DNA of 64,000 nt from Membranipora membranacea (GCA_914767715.1 OU612070.1:22246025-22310024); one strand, 5' to 3'. Numbered from the stretch's first letter, positions 11,062-21,349 are shown. A program made the numbers and translations. The notes: a model not told the origin generated them from the sequence alone.

Positions 11062-12846
11062 ATGGCACACTTTCTCCTTCCGTTTCCGGAACTAGCTGGT
11101 GGAGCTCCAGTAGAGCAGAGGGTAAGGAGGTTTGAGACCCGAAGAGATGATTATGAGCGCCTCTCCGACAGAGAGTTTAGACAGAGACTTAGATTGGATG
11201 AGGCGATGTTCGCTGAGTTATTACATCAGCTAGAGCCAGACATAACTCCTAAAGTGCCTACCAACAGAGCAGTGTGAGCAAGCTGTAAGCTGCAGTGTGA
11301 GCTGCAATTCCTGGCAACTGGTGGTGGCCTCTACCGCCAAAACTCAGACCTCTACGGAGTCGTCCCTTCATCAATGAGCCGCCACCTATTTCAGGTGGTT
11401 GAGGCTATTGTCAACCGGGTAAGATTATATGGCCTTCAATATGCTATCAGAACCCAATGTCTACCAAGTTTAAATTGTTAGGTGATTGTCAGATATTTGA
11501 TTATTTGCATGAATCTATGTATGTATTATTTCCTACAGATCGATGAATATATATACGTACCGGAGAACCTTAATCCTTTTAAACAAGGATTCTATGACAT
11601 TGCTGGCATGCCCAACACGATAGGTGCCATTGATGGAACCCATATCGCGGTAACGGGACTCTCGCATTAAATTGAGAGCATCTACGTAAACAGGAAAGGG
11701 TAGGTCTGAATCACATCTATCAATGAAAACAGAATAAAATATGAATTTAAATTTAACATGACTCTTTAATTTAGAAATTCCATCTGATATGATTTCAATC
11801 ATTGCTGATGTGCGGATTTCAATTATTTTGTTCATTCAATCTCATTTGTTAAGATAAGACATAACTTTAATTTCAGATACCATTCCTTGAACATCCGGGC
11901 AATGTGTGACTCAGAGAGAGTGTTTACAAATGTGGTGACCAGATGGCCCGGATCAACACATGACAACACCATACTCACAACAAGTAGTATTTTTGAGAAC
12001 CTCAGTACAGGGTACTACAGTGATGGCTGGGTTTTAGGTAAGAGAGGATAAAATATTTAAGCTGAATGTCCTATCAATCACTAATTGAATAATATTTTAA
12101 GGATACCGGGAGAAGGAAGCTTGTCAGGCTTCAAATCAGACCCTAATCTCAGTGCTTTTAGACAGTCTCCAGTTATAAGCTGTTTGTTAGCTTTTAGTTA
12201 CACATATCTTCACAAATTATCATATATAAGTTACCAAAACTCACCTTTTTATCTGTTTCACCTCTTTTGAACGAGATAGTGGCTATGCACTTCAACGGTT
12301 TCTACTCACACCCTTTACACAGAGAGAGAGAGAGAACTCCAGCTCAAGATCGGTACAACGTGGCCCATAAAACAACTCGGGTGGTGATTGAGCGTGCATT
12401 CGGGGAGTTGAAGAGCAGATTCTGCTGTCTGAATAAACAAGGTAAAGAACGATCAATCCATGCCTACCAGGTGTAAATTGCATTTTTAAAAAAGCAAGTG
12501 ATAAAAACATTCGGCCACTGAAGATTGAAAGTTGAACCAAACACTAATTTCCACAAACAAGACAGAGCTATCTCCCAATCTTCAGTGAGATGAGGAAAAT
12601 AAATCAGATATATTCAAGAAATCATCTGTCAGGGGAAATCAAAGACTTATTAAGTATGCGAATATGGGCCTAGTTAGAGAAACATTGAATAACTCTGTAA
12701 ATTTTGTTGAAGGTGGAGCCCTCTATTTCTCACCAGAAAAGTGCTGTAAGCTGGCGACAGCATGTTTCTGTCTGCACAATATTTGTAAGAGAAAGGGCAT
12801 AGAGATGGAGGAGATGGAGGCGGACAATGAGATAGGAGTGAATTGA
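11062..12846 (+). pseudogene. PIF/Harbinger transposase (HARBI1-like), five exons, broken
   Basis: Exons 11062-11418, 11539-11699, 11877-12037, 12276-12441 and 12713-12846. The catalytic triad of the DDE_Tnp_4 fold is present: Asp in GAIDGTHIAV (exon 2), Asp in RWPGSTHDNTIL (exon 3), Glu in VVIERAFGELKSRF (exon 4). Exon 1 has the N-terminal helical region and CELQFLATGG. The end carries CFCLHNICKRKG, normal for the family. Lesions: TGA at 11275, TAA at 11668, and a frame change inside an (AG)7 run at 12321-12334, consistent with repeat slippage. Exon junction phases otherwise agree, so the parent gene was intron-containing. The enzyme would cut and paste the element at the 17-bp TIRs. Confidence 0.9.
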
Positions 12847-13941
12847 AATTTAGGTGGTGGTGATGGAGAACAGGGGATAAACCGAAGGAATCATGTGGTT
12901 ACTACTTGCTTTACTTAACTTTCAATTTGTGGCATCTTTTGTTAATTCCTACACTTAATAAAGCTACACTTACTACCATAATCAATCAGAGTTTGTTATC
13001 ATGCAGCTGTTGTCAATGGTTTCATATTACAGTCATCGATGCAGCTGACTGTAGTGAGCTTCATGAAATATTCACAAATTGTTATTAATCAGCCAATCCC
13101 CATTTACTTTGTAGCTTGCTTTGAAACATAATTCACTTGCACAGCAGTGAGCTCAACACAAGACAATGCAAATAAAGATTCATGGCAGTAGTGCTATGGC
13201 TTGGGTTCAGTTCAGCATCCTAATCCATTGGTCTTTCAATGAGTGATTCCAAAGAACCAACAGTTACCTTACTTTGAAACATAAAGATTTTCAACAACCC
13301 TCACCCTACCTTCTATCTATAGATAGTATGATGATGTATCTAGCAACTTCTTACAACTGTCTCCTAAAACTACACTGGACATGGGCAAATAATATGTATC
13401 TGAGCCCTACAGCCTACTCTGTGGTAGTAGGTTAGTCATTACAAGTTGACATCATGTATAGTTAATTTATGTTTGTAGTTGTAGCAGGCAGCACATGAAG
13501 TAACAACTCTTCCTTCTACCACCAGTCCACTGCCTTTGACTGACTTTGACTTACTTCATACTTTTTTATCCAGTTTCTCTCTCAGTCAATAGAAAATAAA
13601 CACTGACATGATGAAAAAAAGCTCACATTTCAGACTTCTGTCGAATTGCCTAACTCCAGACTATCAAATGACATGCCTATCAACCTCTAATACCCAAGAG
13701 TGTACCTCATTAGCTCACTAATTCAACAACTGACCAAAATTGTCATACCGGAAAATATGATACTGCTGCATGATGGGAGAAATCAGCGAGCCCAATTAAG
13801 GATATTGTTAAAGCAATAGAGAGAGTGATTTAAGAGCGAATTCAAATGTGTGATTGATTTCTGAACGATTTGGAATTGAAAGGGGGTCCAGTGATCGCTC
13901 TCACATCGCTCACATATCGCTGTAGTATCGCAATCGCTTTT
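12847..13941. other. Harbinger 3' non-coding region
   Basis: AT-rich sequence between the transposase stop and the right TIR. Subterminal ATCGCT repeats occur at 13895-13940. An internal ATTGAAAGGGGGTC at about 13874-13887 resembles a rearranged TIR end. No further gene seen. Confidence 0.5.
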
Positions 13942-13960
13942 CTAATTGAAAGACCCCCTA

Positions 13961-14400
13961 TATAACCAAGGATATAAAATTCTTCTACACATGGATAGAC
14001 GCATTTATTGTTTTTGTGACCATTAGAGGCCGTTTTTTCCCTGATGATATGATGGCTATGTTAAAGCACATTGAGATTATTAAGCAGGTTTACAATGAGG
14101 GAGGCGATGGTTTTATGTACGACCACAAATTCAGGGCGTGGAAAGCGGATTTCCCCACGTTGTCCTGGGGCCGAGTTTTTCCGCCCCAGCTATGCAAAAC
14201 CAGCTAGCCAAACCAAAGCCCTAGGGCAGCAGACCGGTAAAAAAGGTCGCAGTAACATGTATTGTAATTTTTCAATTATGGGACATGTGCTAGGAAGCTG
14301 TGCAAGTTCAGTCACGCTTGTAATAGATGTGGCGACAAAAACCATGGCGTTGCCAAGTGTACAATTAGAAGGACCAAGTAAAACTTGTACAGCTTGGTAG
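13961..14400 (+). pseudogene. Ngaro gag, C-terminal part with Cys/His motif
   Basis: Directly after the Harbinger right end the frame reads FFYTWIDAFIVFVTI and later YDHKFRAWKADFPTLSWG, the conserved capsid-like core of Ngaro/DIRS gag. Around 14262-14390 a Cys/His motif can be read across a one-base frame change: CNF-, NYGTC, CKFSHACNRCGDKNHGVAKC, ending in TAA after a basic RRTK tail. This matches the C-x-F-x-H-x-C-x2-C-x4-H-x4-C finger of the family. Frame changes occur near 14205 and 14270, so gag cannot be translated as one protein. Confidence 0.75.
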
Positions 14401-14597
14401 CTATATATGTGACATTTGCTGATATGACTGGACCCTATTAATAGCACAGTAGCATTCAGACTATTTTTGGATAGCTGTTTCGATTATGTATAGCTTTAAT
14501 TGTATGGCTGGGTGCTACTCTTGTAACCTCTCTAAATTTGTTCTTTTTGGTTATTTTCTTAACGTAAGGACGACAAATAAAATATGGTGAACATGTT

Positions 14598-14615
14598 GGC
14601 GTCCTATTCTTCGCC
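14598..14615 (+). other. Hairpin motif GGCGTCCTATTCTTCGCC, copy 2
   Basis: It is flanked by a larger inverted repeat: ATGGTGAA (14584-14591) and TTCACCAT (14618-14625) can pair, and TTGGCG pairs with CGCCAA inside. It lies between gag and RT. Confidence 0.75.
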
Positions 14616-14654
14616 AATTCACCATATAAAAATTTACATAATCGCCTCGTAGGG

Positions 14655-16187
14655 ATGAAGAATAACATAAGGTTTCTTTCTATTTCAGCAGGTTTGATTA
14701 ACAATGCAATCAAGATGGCTGATGCTAGAACAGTGACGCCTGTTCGCCACAATAGGTTGTGGAACTGCCTTGAAGGACACCCTAATTGCTCGTACTTAAC
14801 TGAGGCTTTCAAGAACGGTTTCTCACTCGGCATTGACAGAAGTTGGGTTCTTGTTTTTCGCCAAGTAAAATCCATGGTGCCTGTCACACGTCATGCATAT
14901 GACGCTTCGTTTGTTGACAAGATTAACCTTGAACTTCTAGGCCCCTTCAATACACTACCGTCAGAGGCCGTAGTATCACCTGTATATATTGTTCCAAAAA
15001 ACTCAGGGAAGTTTAGATTGATTCATAATCTCAGCGGTCCAAAAACAGATTCTGTAAACAATCACATTAATCCCAACATGTGCTCAGTGAAATATTGTAG
15101 TGTCCTGAACGTGGCAAGTTTCCTAATGACAAACTCGGGTACTACTTGACACATGGCTAAAGTCGATCTGAAGGACGCCTACCGGTGCATACCTGTACAC
15201 AGAGAGGAATGGCGTTTTCTGGGCATGCAATAAAAAGGTAAGTATTGGATTGATACCACCATGCAAATGGGCTGCAGATCATCTGCTTTCATATTCTCCC
15301 AAGTAGCGGAATGTCTATGCTGGATCTTTAGTCAACAGCACAGTGATTCCAGAATCTTTGGCTATTTAGACGATTTCTTGATTCAATCGCTCGATGCTGA
15401 GAAATGTAGGGTTGCCCTCAGTGAATTTATACAAACGCTCCAGGCATTAGGCTTTCCCCTCAGCCATGAGAAGACGTTGCAACCTAGCACTATAGTGGAT
15501 TTCTTGGGCATCAACATCAATGCTGTCAATTTATCATTCCAAGTAACTAGTGAAAAAAGGATAAAATACTCAACTGAGATCGAAGAATTCCTTCGACGTA
15601 AAACACAACGTACTCATACCTTCCAGAAACTCATTGGGAAGCTGACATTTTTATGTGTGACTTTTCTGGCAGGTAGATGCTTATTAGCAAGCCTACATGA
15701 GCAGTTGAGGGGTGTACTATCATCTGAGGGCTGGCATTGGAGAAGAGTGAACAGGGACATTAGAGAGGACCTTACGCTTTGGCTGGCATTTCTCAGTAAC
15801 ACTGATGGGAAGTCTTTCAAGTTCATCTTCCCTGACTCGGCGCCTGTATTCACGCTGGAAACGGACTCCTCTGGATCGATTGGCTATGGAACCGTACTGG
15901 GGCCTGAATGGTTTGATGGTACTTTGGATGACGCCTGGTAGACCTCTCAGAACATAGTGCTATTGGAGCTGTACCCTGTCTTCGCGGCCCTACACATCTG
16001 GAGACACCAGATAAGTGATAGTTGCTCATGTTGGAATACATCCGTAGTGAGGATAACATTATCCCAGATAGACTCTCTCGTGGACATGACTGCTCAGTTT
16101 GGCTTAACACCAACAGACGCCACTGCGTGCCAGACACTATGTCCAAAACATATCAAAGGTGAGTTGATTAGGTATTACCCCGAATAA
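14655..16187 (+). pseudogene. Ngaro reverse transcriptase and RNase H, broken
   Basis: RT runs from a CACNAG-like acceptor near 14690 through SPVYIVPKNSGKFRLIHNLS, the motif A Asp in MAKVDLKDAYRCIPV, and the catalytic YLDDFL at about 15362-15379. RNase H follows, with Asp in LETDSSGSIGYG and Glu in LLELYPVFAALH. The domain ends with NIIPDRLSR, read in a shifted frame near 16050-16085, as usual for DIRS-order RNase H. Lesions include a frame break at 15149, TAA at 15232, TAG at 15939 and a frameshift near 16045. The protein would copy element RNA in the cytoplasm or nucleus; this copy cannot. Confidence 0.88.
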
Positions 16188-16312
16188 TATTGAACTATTC
16201 AGTAATAAATCATGGTTGAAGAGAATTATTTTGTTGTTGGTGTATTAACTAAGTCAAAAATATAATATGTACCGGGTTTTTTGCAGAAATTCGAGCCCAG
16301 GAGGCTGTCTGT

Positions 16313-17157
16313 ATGATTATGGCTTCCATTGGTGACAGCACTAGCCGAGCCTACAACAGAGTCTCGGGCCGACTAGAGGAGTTCTGTCGCAGACACAATT
16401 TCCAAGATAAGTTTGGTTCTCGCACTATCGAACTAGTTGTAATACAGCAGAGAAACTCTGGCCTGGGGGATAAGGTCTTAAGATCTAGCCTCTCCGCCAT
16501 TCGGTTTTATTGCAAAGCAAACGATTTGGCCATAAACTTTGACTCACCAAGGCTACAATTAATACTCCGAGGAGTGTTTAAAACCCAGACCCCTAAGACC
16601 AGGCCGAACATGGCTTTCAGTCTGCCATTTTTGACAAAAATTTGTAACATTGCTCATAATCTACTTCATGGGCAGATTTCAACCACCGTCGGTGCACTGT
16701 TTACCCATGCTTTTTTGGACTGCTGAGACCTAGTGAGGCATGCCATGCGCCTTCGTCACCTTCTCATCAATTACTCAGAAAAAATATAGTTGTATACTCA
16801 AAGTGTTTGATCATACATTTCAAATCTTTTAAACATTCCAGCGTCCCGGCATCAGTGAAAGTCTACGCCTTTAATGAAAAGGCCATCTGCCCCGTTCGAA
16901 ATTTGAAGAGGTACCTTAAAAAACATGCTTTGAATTCAGAGGACCCGTTATTTGAATTGTCTGCCTCCACCTTCGCAAATTATCTACGTCGGTGCCTTTT
17001 GCATTGTGGAGCCACTGAGCATTTTAAGCCCCACGGCTTTCGACGTGGTGGTGCTAGTTTCTATTCCTCGATTGGCATGGCTGATGCAACCCTTTGTGCC
17101 AAAGGACGCTGGAAATCAACTGCTTTCTTACATTATGTGAAGCCAAATGTAAACTAA
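16313..17157 (+). pseudogene. Ngaro tyrosine recombinase
   Basis: An N-terminal SAM-like region (TSRAYNRVSGRLEEFCRR) is followed by the catalytic core. The first Arg lies in LLRPSEA, the HxxR box is HGFRRGGAS, and the tyrosine is in GRWKSTAFLHYV near the C-terminus. This replaces a DDE integrase: the family integrates a circular DNA form by site-specific recombination without target duplication. One frameshift inside a T-run near 16710 separates the two halves; apart from that the sequence is open and all recognised active-site residues are kept. The region 16188-16312 before it ends in a pyrimidine-rich TTTTTTGCAG acceptor-like site at 16285. Confidence 0.9.
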
Positions 17158-17396
17158 TACAGATATTGAGGAAAAATCAACGGCAATTTCTTGTATTTGC
17201 AAAACAATAAACAGCATTAAGATTTTATGGCGAAATTCTTCTCCTTCTGGCCTTTGTAACACAAATTTAGACCAATCATCCTCACGATTTGGAGATTTCT
17301 GTTTGCGTTTGGAGACTAATCTTGGAACGTGTAACTAACCATCACCCAGAATTCAAACGGTCACAGCTGGGGTGAATCGGCATTCACCAACCCGTC

Positions 17397-17414
17397 GGCG
17401 TCCTATTCTTCGCC
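17397..17414 (+). other. Hairpin motif GGCGTCCTATTCTTCGCC, copy 3 (in B1)
   Basis: Preceded by a second short hairpin, GGTGAATCGGCATTCACC, at 17371-17388. Confidence 0.75.
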
Positions 17415-17426
17415 AAACCTCTTATT

Positions 17427-17739
17427 CACTATGGTTCCATGGGTCGATTTTGTGGTTCACTCAAATTTCGAATGGTTAGAATCCAGTGGATTCTAACCAT
17501 TCCCATGATGGGAAAAACATGAAAAGAATCTGCCGCGGCCGAGACTTGAACCCCGGCTTGTGTGCAAGCGCCGCAAACCATTCAGCCACGACGCCAAATA
17601 GGAAATGGGTCGAATAAACACGGTTTGGATATTCGCGTCCAAAAAGTCATTCGTCACAATCGGAATTTGACTTTAATGCCATTTCCATTGGGCGATTACT
17701 ACCGAAATCCTTACATAATCGATCCATGGAACCATAGTG
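17427..17739. mobile_element. 313-bp CACTA-ended non-autonomous transposon with 3-bp target duplication
   Basis: Terminal inverted repeats CACTATGGTTCCATGG at the left and CCATGGAACCATAGTG at the right, extending to about 22 bp with one mismatch. ATT is duplicated on both sides (17424-17426 and 17740-17742). The unoccupied site is visible in the sister repeat B2, where CTTATT is followed directly by GCCATGAATG. Terminal CACTA and a 3-bp duplication fit the CACTA/EnSpm superfamily. The body carries a palindrome GGTTAGAATCC...GGATTCTAACC and a tRNA-like segment on the minus strand. Confidence 0.88.
17531..17596 (-). other. tRNA-like sequence inside the CACTA-ended element
   Basis: Read on the minus strand, TGGCTGAATGGTT resembles an A box and GGGGTTCAAGTCTCGG a B box with a T-arm (CCGGG / CTCGG). 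The D-arm is plausible, but the acceptor stem pairs poorly and the anticodon arm has only a four-base loop. It is therefore a tRNA-derived remnant or SINE-like head, not a working tRNA. Confidence 0.55.
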
Positions 17740-17809
17740 ATTGCCATGAATGAAATTTGTTCTTTATACCTGAAGTCTATTTCACGCATTGCCTAAATAA
17801 AAGTATAAA

Positions 17810-18030
17810 CCAATTTTGTAAGAAATGGATGTTTTAGATTAAAATTGTTTGTGTATTTATGAGTTGGCTTCTCATGGTAAATGAGGCTTTCCTCACAGCT
17901 TGGTTGTTGAAGCAACTCTGAATTCTGAATGGCTGAACATCAGGATATTTAATGTTGGGCAAAGGTCATTAGTTTTCCTTTCCGTTCTTTGCCTGAGACA
18001 AGGTAGCACTGTACTCTCGAGTTTTTGAAA
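17810..18030 (+). repeat. Ngaro repeat A2
   Basis: Second copy of A1, directly after B1. Confidence 0.9.
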
Positions 18031-18170
18031 CCCTCCATCCCCCCCCTTCAATCACCTTGTATTTGTTACTCACATGATGTTCTTTCTAGTTGTAGAACGT
18101 GTGAGAAGAGGGCCACAGGATTACCTGCTACAGTAGAGCACTGAATTTTTCGATTTAGAGAGCAACGCTT

Positions 18171-18416
18171 ACACAGATTTAGACCGATCATCCTCACGAT
18201 CTGGAGATTTCTGTTTGTGTTTGAAGACTAACCTTGGAACATGTGACTCACCATCACCCAAAATTCAAACGGTCACAGCTGGGGTGAATCGGCATTCACA
18301 AACCCGTCGGCGTCCTATTCTTCACCGAAACTCTTATTGCCATGAATGAAATTTGTTCTTTATACCCGAAGTCTATTTCACGCATTGCGTAAATAAAAGT
18401 ATAAACCAATTTGTAA
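18171..18416 (+). repeat. Ngaro right terminal repeat B2
   Basis: Copy of B1 without the transposon insertion. It contains hairpin motif copy 4 (18309-18326, GGCGTCCTATTCTTCACC), in which one stem base is changed. Its right end marks the end of the Ngaro element. Confidence 0.85.
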
Positions 18417-18477
18417 AGTTGCAGCCATTTGATTGTGAAGCAATAATTGACATGAGAAAAAATAGAGTTAAGAGAAA

Positions 18478-19345
18478 ATGTCAAACAAAATTAGAAATCC
18501 CAATCTCAAAGTGGAAGAGAATAACGAGATAGAGAGTGGGAACAAGTTCCTCAAAAGGTTCGAAATAGCAGCAATATCGGTGGACTTCAGTGATAAGGTG
18601 ACTGAAACAGAGGCAGCAAAGAAAGAGAAGGAAGTGAGCAAAAGAAAAGGAGCCGCACTACTAAATAACCTGGGTGAAGCTGAAGATCTTTGACACTTTT
18701 GATATCTCTGTAGTAAATATACAATTTGATGACATTGTCGAGAAGTTTACTAACTAAAATAAAACAATCCTACGTCACAGATTTTCGAACATGAAACAAG
18801 GAAAAGGAGAGTCATTGAGTGAGTTTATTCAGAGAGTTCTAAAACAGTCACACTCATGTCAATTGGCGGGACTGAGAGAAGATCTGGCCATCCATATCAT
18901 GATCAATGGTATGGAAGATGAAAAACTCAAGGCTGAACTACTGCAAATTGCAGACATCAACCTGAGCAAACTTACCTCAGCACGTGCACAATATGAGTCG
19001 GCTGGGCGGACAATGGAAGAGTTAAAGAGTAAGAGGAGGATAGAGGAGATTGGAGGAGCGAGCGATCATCAGTGTACCTGCGCTCAAAACCACGCCAAAA
19101 CCGAGCCGCAAGGGGCAGCAGCAGCCATCAATAATTCAGGATGCCACAACTGTGGAAGTCATGAACATTACCTGAGGAATTGCCCAACTGTTCCTTGCTA
19201 CAATTGTAATAAGCAAGGACACATATCTAGAGATTGTGGTGAGCCGAAAAAGGGGGCTTTTCGAGGAGGTAACAGGGGAGCTAGGGAAACATACAGAGGG
19301 AGAGGGGGATACAGAGGGAGAGGTTGGGGATACACTGGTGGATAG
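18478..19345 (+). pseudogene. Gypsy gag with two CCHC zinc knuckles
   Basis: The first frame (MSNKIRNPNLKVEE... to LGEAEDL) stops at 18693. Coding continues in another frame, with the conserved MKQGKGESLSEFIQRVLKQ. The nucleocapsid has CHNCGSHEHYLRNC and CYNCNKQGHISRDC, two CCHC knuckles of C-x2-C-x4-H-x4-C spacing. An Arg/Gly-rich tail follows. The capsid and nucleocapsid package element RNA in the family. One frameshift near 18690 and a TAA near 18755 break it. Confidence 0.82.
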
Positions 19346-19459
19346 TTCCAAGCAGCAGCCTACCAAGGAGAAAACAACGTAGGAGAGAGAATAGAGCATG
19401 TGATAGACTTCTATAATAGCCAGATTTATTCTAGTGATGAATTGCTCTGACTATATCGC

Positions 19460-19760
19460 GTGAGAAATATAAAGAACAAAGATCACCATAATCCAAGAGA
19501 CAGATTCAACACCATGGTGAATATAGCAGGTTGTCCACAGAAGTTTAGAATAGATTCAGAAGCGGACCTATCAGTGATAAATAGTAAGACCAGAGCAAGC
19601 TTGAAAATCCCAAAGGAGACCCTAAGACCATCGAACAAAAACCTAGTGGATGCGGGAGGTAGATCCCTCATACAAGAAGGAGTTTTAGATGCATAGATAA
19701 GAGTAGGAGAGAGGACAGCTATGGGAGAGCTCTATGTAATAGACAAAGCCCCAACAAATC
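19460..19760 (+). pseudogene. Gypsy aspartic protease
   Basis: FRIDSEADLSVINSKT takes the place of the active-site motif: the usual D(S/T)GA(D) reads DSEAD, so the conserved Gly is Glu. A flap-like region DAGGRSLIQEGV follows and TAG occurs at 19694. It would have processed the polyprotein. The Gly-to-Glu change should abolish activity. Confidence 0.72.
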
Positions 19761-19804
19761 TGTTGGGAGCTCCGTAGATTGATGCGCTGGGTCTCATACC
19801 CAAA

Positions 19805-21300
19805 GTGTACAATGTAAAAGTTGAAGAAAAATTCCCAAAGCTATATCAAACAATAGGTAAGCTACCTGAGAAATATCAGATAAAGTTGAGGGACGATGCT
19901 GTACCTTCTGCACTATCGGTATCTAGGAAGTTGCCGATAGGATTGAGAGTCGCGACAGAGAAAGAGTTGAAGAGAATGGAAGAGTTAGGATCGATAGAGA
20001 GAGTCCCTCGGGATTGGTGTGCAGGGATGGTAGTTGCCCCTAAGACTTCGGGATGTCAGAATCTGTGTAGATCTGACTAAACTCAATAAGAGTGTAAAGA
20101 GAGAGAACTTCCCCCTTCCCAGAACAGAGGAAGCACTGGTAGTACTAGAAGGTAGTAAGATCTACTCAAAAATGGATGCTTACTCGGGGTTCTGGCAGAT
20201 AGACCTGGAAGAGTCATCAATGCCTTATACGACATTCATAACATCATTCGGCAGCTTCCAATATCGAAAGTTGCCGTTTGGTATCTCTGCGGCCCCAGAG
20301 ATATTCCAAAGACAAATGGCTAAGATCTTATGTGATCTCGAGGGAGTGGTGTGTATGATGGATGACATTTTGGTTTTTGGGAAAGATGTAGAAGAGCATG
20401 ACCAGAGATAAGAGAGAGTAATGCGCTGACTAGAAGAAGCAGGAATGACCCTCAACTAGAAGAAGTGTGAGTTTAGAGTAAAGGAAGTGATATTCTTAGG
20501 ACACCATATAGGAGAAAAAGGTATATCTCCAGACCAAGTAAAAATCGAAGCTATAACAGAAATGCGACCTCCAAAATGCTTGAAGGAGCACAAGAGCTTC
20601 CTGGGGATGATCAATTACCATCACAAGTTCAGCCCAAGATTAGCTGAATTGAGTAAACCACGACAGGACCTTAACAAGAAGCATGGGGAATTGCATTGGG
20701 ACATAGATCAGCAAAATAGTGTTCAGGCATTGAAGAGAGAGATTAGTAACGCCCCAGTATTGGCAAAATATGATGTGAGGGTAAAACCTAGTCATGGAAG
20801 ATTCCAGTAGCTATGCTTTAGGGGCAGCCTTGTTACAGGAGCATGAGTCAAAAGAAGGGCAGCCAGTGGGATTCGTCTCAAGAAAACTGACGGATGCGGA
20901 GAAGAGATATGCCCAGTTGGAGAAAGAAGCATTGGCAATAACATGGGCTTGCGAAAAATTTGATTTCTTTCTCGTGGGAACCTATTTTGAAGTCGAAACA
21001 GAGCACAAACAGCAGCTAGTCAAACTTCTGGGGAGAGTGATTCGGCAAACCTACCGTTGAGATGCCAGAGGTTTAAACTAAGACTAATGAGGTACTGTTT
21101 CTCAATATTCCACACACCCGGAACTCAAATGTACTTGGCACACCTCCTTTCACGCCCAGCAGGGAACCCAACATCAAGCGAAATGGAACAAACAAATCGA
21201 GTGGAGATGCATGTGGCAAAGCTGACAGCGGCAGAAGAGATGTTTGACGATCTGATATTAGAAGAGATTATGTCGGAGCCACAGGAGAGGAAGTGTACAA
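19805..21300 (+). pseudogene. Gypsy reverse transcriptase and RNase H
   Basis: RT: DWCAGMVVAPK, then ICVDLTKLNKSVKREN after a frame change at about 20045. It continues with YSKMDAYSGFWQI, YRKLPFGISAAPEIF and the catalytic MMDDILVFGK. LGHHIGEKGISPDQVK is the thumb/connection. RNase H: EDSSSYALGAALLQEH and SRKLTDAEKRYAQLEKEALA. The connection continues into IFHTPGTQMYLAHLLSRPAG. Stops at 20410, 20428 and 20458 and frameshifts near 20800 and 21055 make it non-functional. Confidence 0.88.
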
Positions 21301-21349
21301 TAAGATAGTATCGGAGATACAACAAGGCTGGAAGAAGGAAGGAAAACAC

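Larger units (their letters stand above)
7714..13958 (+). mobile_element. PIF/Harbinger DNA transposon inserted in the Ngaro gag gene
   Basis: The ends are perfect 17-bp inverted repeats: GGGGGTCTTTCAATTAG at 7714-7730 and its complement at 13942-13958. Subterminal regions on both sides are rich in ATCGC / GCGAT motifs. Inside are the two proteins typical of the superfamily: a Myb/SANT-like DNA-binding protein (9149-10612) and a HARBI1-like DDE transposase (11062-12846), both on the plus strand and both with small introns. The gag sequence resumes immediately beyond the right end. A clean 3-bp target duplication is not visible (CAG on the left, TAT on the right), so a few bases at one junction may have changed. 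Confidence 0.9.
17259..17810 (+). repeat. Ngaro internal repeat B1 (interrupted)
   Basis: Matches B2 (18171-18416) from ACACA(A/G)ATTTAGACC to AAAGTATAAACCAATTT. The match is interrupted by the 313-bp insertion at 17427-17739 plus a duplicated ATT. B1 and B2 differ more than A1 and A2 do. Confidence 0.88.
6153..18416 (+). mobile_element. Ngaro (tyrosine-recombinase) retrotransposon, interrupted by two later insertions
   Basis: Terminal structure is the split direct repeat expected of Ngaro elements: A1 (6153-6373), B1 (17259-17810), A2 (17810-18030), B2 (18171-18416). Between them, in order, lie an SGNH hydrolase fragment, gag with a Cys/His motif, reverse transcriptase plus RNase H, and a tyrosine recombinase. 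There is no DDE integrase or aspartic protease, as expected for the DIRS order. Removing the Harbinger element (7714-13958) and the 313-bp CACTA-ended element (17427-17739) leaves about 5.7 kb, a normal size for the family. Every gene carries frameshifts or stops, so the copy is dead. Between A2 and B2 lie about 140 bases not shared with B1. Confidence 0.88.

Noticed and set aside
14398-14447. Minus-strand frame beginning LLIGSSHISK, resembling SGNH block I
   Set aside because: Only about ten residues match, it lies antisense to the gag 3' end, and nothing downstream looks like a hydrolase. Treated as coincidence.
15614-16146. Minus-strand frames opposite the Ngaro RNase H
   Set aside because: Shadows of the RT/RNase H coding sequence.
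17371-17388. GGTGAATCGGCATTCACC as a bacterial-type terminator
   Set aside because: The window is eukaryotic and no T-run transcription stop follows; better seen as part of the Ngaro repeat structure.
17531-17596. Functional tRNA gene
   Set aside because: Acceptor stem pairs poorly and the anticodon loop is too short; it sits inside a transposon.
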